64,000 nt of DNA from Streptomyces sp. Sge12 (GCF_002080455.1 NZ_CP020555.1:2604001-2668000); one strand, 5' to 3'. Shown: positions 9,907 through 17,625, counted from the stretch's first letter. The notes: generated by a model from the letters alone, not told the origin. Made by a program: numbers and translations.

Positions 9907-9911
9907 ACTCC

Positions 9912-10781
9912 CTACACGGCCTGCCGGATCCGCATCCGGCTCGGGTCCCCGTCGCCGAACCAGTCCTGCGTGCACGCGTACCGGCCGGGAGCCGCTGCCC
10001 CCACCAGGCCGAGGCAGACCGCCATCGCCCGCTGCCCGTGGGCGTTGGGGTGCATGGACTCCTCCAGCGTGCCCTGCGTGTTGACGCGGTCGAGGAAACG
10101 GAACCACTCGTGCCGGCGGGCGTCCGGTCCGGTCTGCCCCACCTGCTCCGGGCCCAGCGCGCACACCTCGTGCCCCGCCAGTGCGTCCCGCAGGTCCAGG
10201 TAGTCGGTGCCGCGGGCGCCGGCCACCGCCTCGACCATGTCGCCGATCCTCGGGACGAGCGTGTACGCCGCCCAGTCCGCGTCCCGGTCGTTGAAGGGGC
10301 AGCCGTCCTTGAACATCCGGTCCGAGTCGTTCTGGTTCAGCCGGAAGGACTCCCCGCCCGGAATCGGTGACGGGTAGGACTGCAGGACCAGCCGGTAGTC
10401 GCCGTCCGCGTACCCGGCGGCCCGCATCGTTGCCCGGATGTCGTCCACGACGGCCGTGACCTTGGCCCTCACCCCGGGCAGCTTCTGCTCGACGACCGGC
10501 GCCTGCTTCTTCCAGCACAGCCGCCTGAAGTACCAGTCGTACGCGCAGTCGCCGATGATCGCGCCGAAGCCGAGGTCGTTCCCGCCGATGGACAGCGCGA
10601 TCAGCCTGACCCGGGCCGTCCGCGCGACGGCGGCCAGCCGGTCGGTCTGCGGGGCCTCCCCGAGGTGGGGCTGCCCGCCGGCCGCCGTGCTCAGGACGTT
10701 GACCGTCTCGGCTCCGGAGCAGGCCAGGTTCACCCGCTGGTCGATCCCGGGCAGCGGGTGAACCTGGCCCCGGATGTGCAT
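9912..10781 (-). pseudogene. SGNH/GDSL hydrolase missing its N-terminal catalytic block
   Basis: The frame encodes most of a secreted SGNH hydrolase: NLACSGAETVNVL (block II region), LIALSIGGNDLGFG (block III with the GGND oxyanion residues) and a late ESMHPNAHGQRAM (block V with the D/H-type end; here SMHPN). The family's signal peptide and block I (GDSYSSG, with the catalytic serine) are absent. Upstream of the DQRVNLACSGA homology the frame runs into sequence belonging to a different gene on the other strand. A possible restart ATG at 10781 would give 289 residues without a signal peptide or nucleophile, so the product should be inactive. The breakpoint coincides with an 18-bp inverted repeat. 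Confidence 0.82.
10722..10769. repeat. 18-bp perfect inverted repeat at a gene-fusion breakpoint
   Basis: GGCCAGGTTCACCCGCTG at 10722-10739 and its exact complement at 10752-10769, with 12 nt between. The left arm is genuine coding sequence of the hydrolase (QRVNLA, minus strand); the right arm is an inverted copy placed just where hydrolase homology ends and plus-strand TPR-gene homology begins. This is the pattern of a fold-back/template-switch junction, or of an assembly artefact. Confidence 0.9.
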
Positions 10782-11187
10782 GCTCCGCTGGGTCGCGGAC
10801 GCGCAGCGCACGCTCGGCCGGCCCGCCGAGGCGGCGGCGGGCTTCCGGGAGGTCCTGGCCCACACGCTCGGCTCCGGCGATCTCGCCGGGCAGAGCGCGG
10901 CCCGGATCGGGCTGGGCCGGATCGGGCTGGGCCGGATCGCCCTGGACGCCGGGGACGCGGCCGAGGCCCTGCGCCAGCTGCGGGCGGCCGACGAGCTGGG
11001 CCGCCGCTCGGGCCAGAGCCTGGTCCGGGCCCTGGCGGCGGAGCCCCTGGCCCGCGCCCTGCTCGCTTCGGGGGACGCCCCGGCGGCCCGGGCCCTGCTG
11101 GAGGAGACCCTGGCCGGCTGCCGCCGGATGGAAGCCCGGCCGCTGCTGGCACGGCTGGAGTCGGCACTGGCGGAGCTGCCGGCCTAG
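10770..11187 (+). pseudogene. 3' fragment of a TPR-containing regulator (AfsR/SARP or LuxR type)
   Basis: The frame encodes about 137 residues of alpha-helical tetratricopeptide-like repeats: LRWVADAQRTLGRPAEAAAGFREVLAHT, then ARIGLGRIALDAGDAAEALRQLRAA and LARALLASGDAPAARALLEETL, ending LESALAELPA. Such repeats form the C-terminal sensor part of SARP/AfsR or large LuxR regulators. No DNA-binding or NB-ARC domain precedes it: homology stops at the inverted repeat where the divergent hydrolase gene also loses its 5' end. A 15-bp direct duplication (encoding IGLGR twice) lies at about 10916-10945. An ATG at 10774 exists but has no ribosome-binding site. It is most likely a remnant. Confidence 0.75.
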
Positions 11188-11200
11188 GGCGGTGCGGCGG

Positions 11201-11845
11201 TCACCTGCGCCAGAACAGGTGGTGCGTCACCCCGCTCGCGCTGGGCACGACGTCGAGGTGGAACCGGTCGAGCAGCTCGTCGGGCGACCCCCACAGCCGC
11301 ACCCCGGAGCCGAACTCCACCGGCGCGACCGCCACGTGCAGGGTGTCGACGAGGTCGGCGTCGAGGAACGCGCGGATGGTGGTGGCCCCGCCGCCGAGCC
11401 GGACGTCCTTGCCCTGCGCGGCCTCCCGCGCCATGCCGAGGACCGTCGCCGGGTCGGCGTCGACGAAGTGGAAGGTGGTGTCGGAGAGCGTGAACGACGG
11501 CCGGGTGTGGTGGGTCATGACGAACACCGGGGTGTGGAAGGGCGGTTCCTCGCCCCACCAGCCGCGCCAGTCGTGATCGGCCCAGGGCCCGCGCTGGGGC
11601 CCGAACTTGTTGCGGCCCATGATCTCGGCGCCGATGTGGTGCGCGAAGTCCCGGGTGAAGTAGTCCTCCAGGCCGCGGCTGCCTCCGGGGTCGGTGCGGT
11701 GGGGCCAGCTCGCCGTGGCTCCGGCCCAGGCGAACAGCGCACCGGGATCGGCGTCGCCGAACGGCCGGGCGAGGCTCTGGTGTTCACCGGCGCCGAACCC
11801 GTCGCGCGAGACGGCGAAGTTCTGGACTCTGAGCAGTTGCTCCAC
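11201..11845 (-). CDS. Dihydrofolate reductase-family protein (RibD C-terminal type)
   Basis: A 214-residue protein with the RibD_C/DHFR-like fold: LLRVQNFAVSRDGFGAG at the N-terminus, IMGRNKFGP near residue 78, VFVMTHHTRPSF, then GKDVRLGGGATTIRAFLDADLVDTLHVAVAPV, where the GGG loop contacts NADPH. Members reduce pteridine- or flavin-like substrates, but in this subgroup the physiological substrate is unknown. It lies 27 nt downstream of the flavodoxin-like gene on the same strand, suggesting a redox operon controlled by the divergent PadR regulator. The stop is only 13 nt from the TPR fragment's stop, so these converge. Confidence 0.85.
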   Translation of the reverse strand: MEQLLRVQNFAVSRDGFGAGEHQSLARPFGDADPGALFAWAGATASWPHRTDPGGSRGLEDYFTRDFAHHIGAEIMGRNKFGPQRGPWADHDWRGWWGEEPPFHTPVFVMTHHTRPSFTLSDTTFHFVDADPATVLGMAREAAQGKDVRLGGGATTIRAFLDADLVDTLHVAVAPVEFGSGVRLWGSPDELLDRFHLDVVPSASGVTHHLFWRR

Positions 11846-11872
11846 GGGCTGCGGTCCTCTCCGGGGGCGGGC

Positions 11873-12586
11873 TCAGCGGTGCTCGGGGTTGGGGAAGTCG
11901 GAGCGGCAGCCCGCGTCCCACTGCGCGCGCTGGTTGCCGTGCGCCGGGATGCCGCCCGAGCGCTTGAGCAGGGCGGCCAGGTGCATGAGGTTCCAGGACA
12001 TGAAGGCCGTGTTGCGGTTGGTGAAGTCGTTCTCGGGGCCGCCCGAGCCGGGGTCCAAGTAGGAGGGTCCGGGTCCGGCCTCGCCGATCCAGCCCGCGTC
12101 GGCCTGCGGCGGGATCGTGTAGCCGAGGTGCTGGAGGCTGTAGAGGATGTTCATGGCGCAGTGCTTGACGCCGTCCTCGTTGCCGGTGATCAGCGCGCCC
12201 CCGACCCGCCCGTAGTAGGCGTACTGGCCCTGGTCGTTCAGCAGGGAGGAGCAGGCGTAGAGCCGCTCGATGACCTGCTTCATCACGGAGCTGTTGTCGC
12301 CGAGCCAGATGGGGCCGCACAGGACGAGGATGTCGGCGTCCATGACCTGGCTGTAGAGGACCGGCCACTGGTCGCTCTCCCAGCCGTGCTCGGTCATGTC
12401 GGGCCAGACCCCGGTCGCGATGTCGTGGTCCACGGCGCGGACGAGGGAGGTCCGGGCGCCGGCGGCTTCCATGACCGCGCGGCTCCTGGTGATCAGGCCC
12501 TCGGTGTTGCTGGTCTCGGGCGACCGTTTGAGCGTGCAGTTCACGAAGAGGGCGGTCAGGTCCGAGTAGTCGTATGCGGCAGCCAC
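11873..12586 (-). CDS. Flavodoxin/NADPH-dependent FMN reductase-family protein
   Basis: A 237-residue flavodoxin-fold protein. The phosphate-binding loop appears as NCTLKRSPETSNTEGL after the first strand (TALFVN); the second FMN loop is LCGPIWLGDNSSVMKQVIERL at about residues 88-108, and GGALITGNEDGVKHCAMNILYSLQHLGY forms the third. These match the NADPH-dependent FMN reductase/multimeric flavodoxin group. The likely reaction is flavin or quinone reduction; the substrate is unknown. It is the first gene of a two-gene minus-strand operon with the DHFR-like protein and is divergent from padR across 101 nt, making it the natural PadR target. Confidence 0.87.
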   Translation of the reverse strand: MAAAYDYSDLTALFVNCTLKRSPETSNTEGLITRSRAVMEAAGARTSLVRAVDHDIATGVWPDMTEHGWESDQWPVLYSQVMDADILVLCGPIWLGDNSSVMKQVIERLYACSSLLNDQGQYAYYGRVGGALITGNEDGVKHCAMNILYSLQHLGYTIPPQADAGWIGEAGPGPSYLDPGSGGPENDFTNRNTAFMSWNLMHLAALLKRSGGIPAHGNQRAQWDAGCRSDFPNPEHR

Positions 12587-12675
12587 TCCCCCAGCGTGGT
12601 GGGGGCTCCCCGGCGCCGCCAGCGGGGGACGGCCGTACGGAGGCGGCCCCGGCGTGGTGCGCGCCGCCGCGAATC

Positions 12676-12681
12676 TAGGAT
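12676..12681 (+). promoter_or_regulatory. Candidate -10 element (TAGGAT) of the padR-type gene
   Basis: TAGGAT ends 6 nt before the ATG of the PadR gene, so transcription would begin at or next to the start codon (leaderless mRNA, frequent in Streptomyces). No good -35 is visible and no Shine-Dalgarno precedes the ATG, which supports this reading. Confidence 0.45.
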
Positions 12682-12687
12682 GACCGC

Positions 12688-13236
12688 ATGTCGCTCCCGC
12701 ACGCCATCCTCACCGCCCTGCTCGAGAAGCCCTCGTCCGGGCTGGAGCTGACCCGGCGGTTCGACAAGTCGATCGGGTACTTCTGGTCGGCGACGCACCA
12801 GCAGATCTACCGCGAGCTGGGGCGGCTGGAAGAGGCCGGACTGATCCGGGAGCTGCCCAGCGAGGTGCCCGTGCGCGGCCAGAAGAAGGAGTACGAGGTG
12901 CTGCCGGCCGGCGGCGCGGAGCTGGCCCGGTGGGTCGGCGAGAGCCAGGACCCCAAGCCGATGCGCGACCCGCTGCTGCTGCGGATCCGTGCCGCGGGTG
13001 TGGTGGGGCCGCAGGGGCTCGGGCCCGAGCTGCTGCGCCACCTGGAGCTGCACCGGCGCCAGCTGGCGCAGTACGAGGCGATCGAGGAGAAGGACTTCCC
13101 GCCGGGGCGGGACGCCGTCGAGGACCGGCTGCGCCGGCTCGTGCTGCACGGCGGGATCGCCCTGGAGACGTTCTGGCTGCGCTGGCTGGAGGAGGCGCTC
13201 GCCGAGGTCGAGGACATGTCCGGCCCGCAGGCCTGA
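12688..13236 (+). CDS. PadR-family transcriptional regulator
   Basis: A 182-residue regulator with the PadR winged-helix domain at residues 5-80 (HAILTALLEKPSSGLELTRRFDKS, then TDQQIYRELGRLEEAGLI-like HQQIYRELGRLEEAGLI, and the wing QKKEYEVLPAG) and an alpha-helical dimerisation domain of the Vir_act_alpha_C type from about 90 to 175. PadR proteins usually repress a divergent gene and release on binding a ligand, often a phenolic compound or drug. The divergent flavodoxin/DHFR-like operon is the likely target. No ligand can be read from the sequence. Confidence 0.92.
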   Translation: MSLPHAILTALLEKPSSGLELTRRFDKSIGYFWSATHQQIYRELGRLEEAGLIRELPSEVPVRGQKKEYEVLPAGGAELARWVGESQDPKPMRDPLLLRIRAAGVVGPQGLGPELLRHLELHRRQLAQYEAIEEKDFPPGRDAVEDRLRRLVLHGGIALETFWLRWLEEALAEVEDMSGPQA

Positions 13237-13240
13237 CGCA

Positions 13241-13282
13241 CGCTGCCGCCCCGTCCCGGTGGTCCGGGACGGGGCGGCAGCG
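13241..13282. terminator. Bidirectional terminator between padR-type and EF-hand genes
   Basis: A 19-bp perfect stem beginning CGCTGCCGCCCCGTCCCGG with a 4-nt TGGT loop, located between convergent stops. Confidence 0.9.
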
Positions 13283-13289
13283 GGAGGGA

Positions 13290-13502
13290 CTACTTGTTCA
13301 GGGAGGCCCAGAACTCGTCGAAGCTCAGCAGCTTGTCGCCGTTCGTGTCCTTGGAGGCGACGACGGAGTCCGCGACGGCCGGGGACACGTAGGCGTCGCC
13401 CATGGCGCGCATCGCGGCGCTGTACTCGTCGGCCGTGATGAAGCCGTCACCGTTCACGTCGAACTTGTCGAACGTAGCCCGTGCGCTCTCGATGTCCGCC
13501 AC
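13290..13502 (-). CDS. Two-EF-hand calcium-binding protein
   Basis: A 70-residue cytoplasmic protein built of two EF-hands. Loop 1 is DVNGDGFITADE (residues 15-26) and loop 2 is DTNGDKLLSFDE (52-63); both have acidic residues at positions 1, 5 and 12, and loop 1 the glycine at 6, so calcium binding is expected (loop 2 has Lys at 6). The GTG start at 13502 follows AAGGGGTGG and matches the MADIESA-type N-terminus of Streptomyces calmodulin-like proteins; a longer frame upstream has no support. It is monocistronic between terminators. Calcium-dependent roles in spore formation are known for related Streptomyces proteins, but this one's partner is not known. Confidence 0.93.
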   Translation of the reverse strand: MADIESARATFDKFDVNGDGFITADEYSAAMRAMGDAYVSPAVADSVVASKDTNGDKLLSFDEFWASLNK

Positions 13503-13558
13503 TGGGTCCACCCCTTCTTGGTGCTTGTTGACCGGCCCAGGGTAGCCGCACCCGGGGC

Positions 13559-13583
13559 GGGCGGGACCCCCAGGGTCCCGCCC
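13559..13583 (-). terminator. Hairpin between EF-hand gene and beta-propeller operon
   Basis: GGGCGGGACCC and its exact complement with a CCA loop, about 63 nt beyond the stop of the minus-strand propeller gene. Confidence 0.8.
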
Positions 13584-13645
13584 GTCCGCCCTGCCGTGCC
13601 CGGCGGCGGCCCGGGGGGTGTCCTGCCGGTCACACCGGGCTCCGC

Positions 13646-14833
13646 CTAACGGAAGATGCCGGTGTGGCCGAGCGAGTAGCGCCCGGGCTGCGGGTACACC
13701 GCGAGACCGTGCGGTCCGCCGCCCACCGGGATCCGGGCGATCTGCTTGCCGGTCTGCGTGTCGACCGCGTAGACCTCGGAGTTGTAGCGGCCCGACAGCC
13801 ACAGCACCTTGCCGTCGGCCGAGACCCCGCCCATGTCGGGGCTGCCGCCGTCCGGCAGCGTCCACTTCTTGGTGAGCCGGTTCTCCGGGAAGTTGAAGAC
13901 CGAAATGGTGCCTTCGCCCCGGTTGGACACGTACATCTCCTTGGAGTCGCGGCTCACGTAGAGGCCGTGGCAGCCCTTGCCCGTGGGCAGCAGCTTGGGG
14001 GTCTCGAACTTGTCGCCGCTCAGCACCCACATCCCGTGCGCCATCATGTCCGCGACGTAGAAGGTCTTCCCGTCCGGGGAGACCTTGACGTCCTGCGGCA
14101 TCGCCCCCTCGAACGGCAGCTTCTGCTGGCCGACGACCTCCATCCGCTCGGTGTCGACCTTGAGGAGTTCGCCGGAGAACTCGCAGCTCACGATGAAGTA
14201 GCGGCCGTCGGTGGAGAAGTCCGCGTGATTGACCCCGTAGCAGGTCACGGGGACCGTCTTCACCCGGTCCATCGTGTGCGGGTCGCGGAAGACGAGCTCC
14301 TTGTCCATCGAGGCCATGACGATCGCGTACTTGCCGTTCGGCGTGAAGTACAGGTTGTACGGGTCGTGCACCTCGACCGGCTTTCCGGCCTCGCCGGTGG
14401 CCGGGTTGATCGGGGTGAGCGTGTGGCCCCGGTTGTTGTTGACCCACAGGGTCTTCAGGTCCCAGGAGGGGACCACGTGCTGGGGCTGGACCCCGACCGG
14501 GATGGTGTCGATGACCTGGTAGGTCGCCGGGTCGATGACGGACACCGTGTTGGAGTTGGTGTTCGGCACGTAGATGCGGGAGGGGAAGTCCTTGACCACG
14601 GGGGAGAGCTTGTTCGGCCGGTCCGCCGCGTAGACGTCGTTCGGATCGAGGACCGGGGGCATGCCGGGCAGACCGGGCGGGGCGGCCGGTACGGCCTTGA
14701 CGGGCTTGGCCGGGCCCTTGGTGCCGAGCGCCTCGGCGGGTCCCTTGTCGGCTGATCCGCAGCCGGCCAGGGCGGCGAGGACCAGCCCTGCCAGCAGCAC
14801 GCCGGCAGTCCGGGGAAGGCGGGTGGTCGTCAT
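13646..14833 (-). CDS. YncE-like beta-propeller lipoprotein
   Basis: A 395-residue exported lipoprotein: signal peptide with lipobox LAGC (Cys25), a Pro/Ala/Lys-rich linker to about residue 60, and then a seven-bladed YVTN-type propeller. Blade signatures include IYVPNTNSNTVSVIDPATYQVI, FYVADMMAHGMWVLSG, MYVSNRGEGTISVFN and VYAVDTQTGKQIARIPVGGGPHG. Such propellers bind ligands or partner proteins outside the membrane and often accompany redox or cell-wall enzymes. Its ATG overlaps the stop of the deacetylase gene (ATGA), so the two are translationally coupled and probably act together at the envelope. No catalytic residues are seen. Confidence 0.88.
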   Translation of the reverse strand: MTTTRLPRTAGVLLAGLVLAALAGCGSADKGPAEALGTKGPAKPVKAVPAAPPGLPGMPPVLDPNDVYAADRPNKLSPVVKDFPSRIYVPNTNSNTVSVIDPATYQVIDTIPVGVQPQHVVPSWDLKTLWVNNNRGHTLTPINPATGEAGKPVEVHDPYNLYFTPNGKYAIVMASMDKELVFRDPHTMDRVKTVPVTCYGVNHADFSTDGRYFIVSCEFSGELLKVDTERMEVVGQQKLPFEGAMPQDVKVSPDGKTFYVADMMAHGMWVLSGDKFETPKLLPTGKGCHGLYVSRDSKEMYVSNRGEGTISVFNFPENRLTKKWTLPDGGSPDMGGVSADGKVLWLSGRYNSEVYAVDTQTGKQIARIPVGGGPHGLAVYPQPGRYSLGHTGIFR

Positions 14834-15642
14834 GGGGTCAGCAGCTCCGTGGTGGTCACCGCGCGCAGTTTGCGGCGCGCGAGTTCTTCGAGGAGGGGAG
14901 GCATCGCGTCGACCGTGTCCGCGTAGCCGAAGTGCAGGCTCACCACCGATCCGGGCCGGATCGTCCCGGTGACGGTGCGGATGACGGCCGCGGCGCCGGG
15001 CGAGGTGAAGTCGAGGGAGTCCACGTCGTACGAGAGGACGTGCGGGTAGCCGGCCCGCTGGGCGAGTTTCCGGACGAGCGGGGTCGCGTACTGGGTCTGG
15101 GAGGGCCGGAACCAGGTACCGATGGAGCCGGTGAGCCGCTTGAGCCGCTGGGCGCAGCCGGTGATCTCGGCGTACGCCTCCACCTCGGGCATGTCGTTGA
15201 TCGCGAGGTGGCGCTGGGTGTGGTTGCCGAGCTCGTGACCGCCGTCGAGGATGCGGCGGGCCAGCTCCGGATGGGCGTCGAGCCAGGATCCGATCGCGAG
15301 GACGGTGATCCGCGCGCCGCCCTTCTCGGCCGCGGCCAGTACGGACCGGGCGATGGCGGGGTCGCCGTTGCCGTGGAAGGTGAGGGCGACGCGGGGGCGG
15401 TCGCGCGGTCCGTGGTCGATCTCGACGGGCTGTCCGGCGAACCGGCGCGGGGCGGCGGCCGGGGCGGCCTGTGCCGGGCGGGCCGGCCGGGCCGCACCGG
15501 GCGGCGGCCCGGAGGAAGCGGTGGCGGGCCGGCCCGGTCCGCAGGCGGCGGTGAGGCCGGCAGCGGCGGCGCCGACCGCCGGGAGGGCGGCCGCGCGCAG
15601 GGCCGTGCGCAGGGCCGCGCGGCGGCCTGGTTGTGAGAGCAC
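14830..15642 (-). CDS. Polysaccharide deacetylase-family lipoprotein with variant NodB motif
   Basis: A 270-residue exported protein. An Arg-rich n-region (GRRAALRTALR) and a lipobox-like LTAAC (Cys34) precede an Ala/Pro linker and a NodB domain from about residue 80. Motif 1 is TFHGNGD instead of the usual TFDDG: the first Asp (catalytic base) is not in its normal place while a GD remains; motif 2 is NHTQRH, matching H-x3-H metal ligands; motif 3 is near WFRPSQTQY. This HGxGD form recurs in actinobacteria, so it may be a real variant rather than decay, but activity is uncertain. Start is GTG. It heads a two-gene operon with the propeller lipoprotein. Confidence 0.85.
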   Translation of the reverse strand: MLSQPGRRAALRTALRAAALPAVGAAAAGLTAACGPGRPATASSGPPPGAARPARPAQAAPAAAPRRFAGQPVEIDHGPRDRPRVALTFHGNGDPAIARSVLAAAEKGGARITVLAIGSWLDAHPELARRILDGGHELGNHTQRHLAINDMPEVEAYAEITGCAQRLKRLTGSIGTWFRPSQTQYATPLVRKLAQRAGYPHVLSYDVDSLDFTSPGAAAVIRTVTGTIRPGSVVSLHFGYADTVDAMPPLLEELARRKLRAVTTTELLTP

Positions 15643-15928
15643 CTGCCCATTTAAGGGGTGGATGACCCGGATGGTAATGATTGACCCAATTCGGGACGTC
15701 CGCCACAGGGGGCCAACCGGGTGGTCGGGCCGCTATGTGATCAACGATTCACACAGAGCAGTCGACACTTATTCATAGATTACGAGGTGGGTGGCTCACC
15801 TCACCTAGGATTTAGCTAGAAAGTCTTATGATTTGCCCACTTATGTCCAAGTAGGGACTTTTGGCGTTTGGGCCCTCGTCTGCCATAGTCGGAAGCACGG
15901 CTTCCCATTGACCCGAGCGAAGTCACCA
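15643..15928. other. A+T-richer intergenic region upstream of the deacetylase operon
   Basis: No gene recognised. The stretch 15735-15870 is clearly less GC-rich than its surroundings, with CACTTATTCATAG, TTATGATTTG and a dyad-like GAGGTGGG...CTCACCTC at about 15784-15800. It probably holds the promoter and operator of the minus-strand deacetylase/propeller operon. On the minus strand TTGGAC followed 16 nt later by TAAGAC is a weak promoter candidate. Confidence 0.45.
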
Positions 15929-15961
15929 CGCCGAGGATCACACCCCCTTCGATCCTCGGCG
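15929..15961 (-). terminator. Hairpin, first of two downstream of the ATP-binding protein gene
   Basis: CGCCGAGGATC and its complement around an 11-nt C-rich loop. It lies beyond the hairpin that overlaps the stop of the minus-strand anti-sigma-like gene and may be a second terminator. Confidence 0.6.
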
Positions 15962-15968
15962 CACCCAT

Positions 15969-16004
15969 GAAGCCCCCACCGCCGATCCGGCGCACGGGGG
16001 CTTC
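15969..16004 (-). terminator. Terminator overlapping the stop of the ATP-binding protein gene
   Basis: GAAGCCCCC and GGGGGCTTC separated by 18 nt; the right arm overlaps the TGA of the minus-strand gene. Confidence 0.65.
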
Positions 16005-16515
16005 AGGCGTTCTGGCGGTCGGCGACCCGCATCTCGAACCAGGTGATCTTCCCGCGCGGCTGCAGGTCCGCGCCCCAGCGGTCGGACAGCTTGTCGACGA
16101 GGAACAGCCCCCGGCCGGTGGTGTCCATCTCATGGACCGGCATCAGGCAGGGCAGTCCGCGCGAGGGGTCACGCACCTCCACCCGGATCCAGCCGCGGCG
16201 CCGCAGCATCCGTAAACCGAAGGAACGGGCCCCGGTGTGCCGGACGGCGTTGCCGACGAGCTCGGAGACCAGCAGGACGGCGTGCTCGGCGATCTGCGGC
16301 GAAAGGCCCCAGAGGCGGACCACCACGCACTGGGTCAGCCGGCGCGCGGTGCCGGCCGACTCCGGCATGGACGGCAACGTCACTTCCGCCTCGGCCGGAT
16401 TTCCGTACAACTCCAGCGCTTTGAGGCCCTGTTCGTCCTCAACAGCCGCCGTGAGCCGTACCGCCGAAGCGCTGCCGCGCTGCCGCGGCTGTTCCACACC
16501 CTCCAGGCCCGCCAT
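16003..16515 (-). CDS. ATP-binding protein, anti-sigma-factor-like (HATPase_c, RsbW type)
   Basis: A 170-residue single-domain GHKL ATPase. The N box is ELVGNAVRHTG (residues 86-96 approx.), the G1 box region VRDPSRGLPCLMP, and the G2-like TTGRGLFLVDKLSDRWG. Streptomyces encode many such proteins; some bind and phosphorylate anti-anti-sigma factors, but none of the usual partners is adjacent, so the target is unknown. I prefer the ATG at 16515: the longer GTG start at 16569 would lie inside a terminator hairpin. The gene stands alone between a terminator on each side. Confidence 0.85.
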   Translation of the reverse strand: MAGLEGVEQPRQRGSASAVRLTAAVEDEQGLKALELYGNPAEAEVTLPSMPESAGTARRLTQCVVVRLWGLSPQIAEHAVLLVSELVGNAVRHTGARSFGLRMLRRRGWIRVEVRDPSRGLPCLMPVHEMDTTGRGLFLVDKLSDRWGADLQPRGKITWFEMRVADRQNA

Positions 16516-16564
16516 GCACCCATCATGGACGGCCGCCACGCCCTCCCGGGCGGTTCCACAGGAA

Positions 16565-16600
16565 AACACCCCCCGGATTCAACGAATCCAAGGGGGTGTT
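16565..16600 (-). terminator. Rho-independent terminator downstream of the enoyl-CoA hydratase gene
   Basis: On the minus strand AACACCCCC pairs with GGGGGTGTT over an inner GGATTC/GAATCC stem, followed by TT-CC, i.e. hairpin plus short U-run. It lies about 170 nt after the hydratase stop. Confidence 0.75.
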
Positions 16601-16771
16601 CTGTCATATGCGGGAGGCAATCAGAGGGCCTCCGTACGCACCATGACCTGCGGTGACACCGCGCACGGAAGCGATCACAGCGAGTGGATCACGCTTTCTC
16701 CTTAAGGTTGCCTTAAGGCCTGGCTAATCCACCCACAGGGAGGACCGCCGCACGCGGCCGCAGGGACCGGC

Positions 16772-17539
16772 TCAGACGAACTTCGCCTTGCCCGGGCCCT
16801 CTTCGACGAAACTGCGCATCCCGCGCTCGCGGTCCTCGGTGGCGAACAGGCCCGCGAACCAGTTGCGTTCGATGGTCAGGCCGGTGTCGATGTCGGCCTC
16901 CAGACCCGCGTCCACGCACTCCTTCGCGGCGCGCAGCGCGATCGCCGGACCCTGCGCCAGCTTCGCGGCCCAGGCGTGCGCCTGCGCGTACACCTCGGCG
17001 GCGGGCACCACCCGGTCGACCAGGCCGAGGGTCAGCGCCTCGTCGGCCTTGACCATGCGGCCGGTGAAGATCAGGTCCTTGGCCTTGGAGGGGCCGACCA
17101 GCCGGGACAGCCGCTGGGTGCCGCCGGCGCCCGGGATCAGGCCGAGCAGGATCTCGGGCTGGCCGAGCTTGGCGTTGTCGGCGGCGATCCGGTAGTCGGC
17201 GCACAGCGCGAGTTCGCAACCGCCGCCCAGCGCGTAGCCGGTGATGGCCGCGACGACGGGCTTGGGGATGCGGGCGACGGCGGTGAAGGCGTCCTGGAGC
17301 GCACGGGACCGGGCGACCATCGCCGCGTGGTCCATCGTCTGCATCTCCTTGATGTCCGCGCCCGCCGCGAACACCTTCTCGCCGCCGTAGATGATGACCG
17401 CGCGGACGTCGGCCCGGTCGGTCGCCTCCACCGCGAGCTCGCGCAGCCGGTCCTGGGTGGCGATGTCCAGGGCGTTCATGGGCGGCCGGTCCAGGCGGAT
17501 GGTGCCGACGCCTTCGGAGACTTCGAGAGAGATGGTCAT
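16772..17539 (-). CDS. Enoyl-CoA hydratase/isomerase-family protein
   Basis: A 255-residue crotonase-fold enzyme, likely cytoplasmic beta-oxidation or a related CoA pathway. The CoA/oxyanion-hole segments are GEKVFAAGADIKEMQTMD (residues ~53-70) and AITGYALGGGCELALCADYRIA (~98-119); LIPGAGGTQRLSRLVG follows, where the glutamate typical of hydratases (P[E]xxLG) appears in GQPEILLGLIPGAGGTQ. These match bona fide hydratases such as PaaF/EchA. The ATG start gives the family-typical ISLEVSEGVGTIRLDRPPMNALD opening. It is monocistronic, with no other fatty-acid genes around. Confidence 0.93.
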   Translation of the reverse strand: MTISLEVSEGVGTIRLDRPPMNALDIATQDRLRELAVEATDRADVRAVIIYGGEKVFAAGADIKEMQTMDHAAMVARSRALQDAFTAVARIPKPVVAAITGYALGGGCELALCADYRIAADNAKLGQPEILLGLIPGAGGTQRLSRLVGPSKAKDLIFTGRMVKADEALTLGLVDRVVPAAEVYAQAHAWAAKLAQGPAIALRAAKECVDAGLEADIDTGLTIERNWFAGLFATEDRERGMRSFVEEGPGKAKFV

Positions 17540-17563
17540 ACGGGCCAGGTTAGCGCCGGTTAA

Positions 17564-17610
17564 CGTGAAGTGGCCCGGTGCTGTGGGTCACAGCACCGGG
17601 CCACTTCACG
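17564..17610 (-). terminator. Terminator of the first L,D-transpeptidase gene
   Basis: A 22-bp perfect stem starting CGTGAAGTGGCCCGG with a 3-nt loop, 16 nt after the minus-strand stop. It may also block read-through into the hydratase gene's 5' region. Confidence 0.9.
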
Positions 17611-17625
17611 GGGTACGGAACCCGC

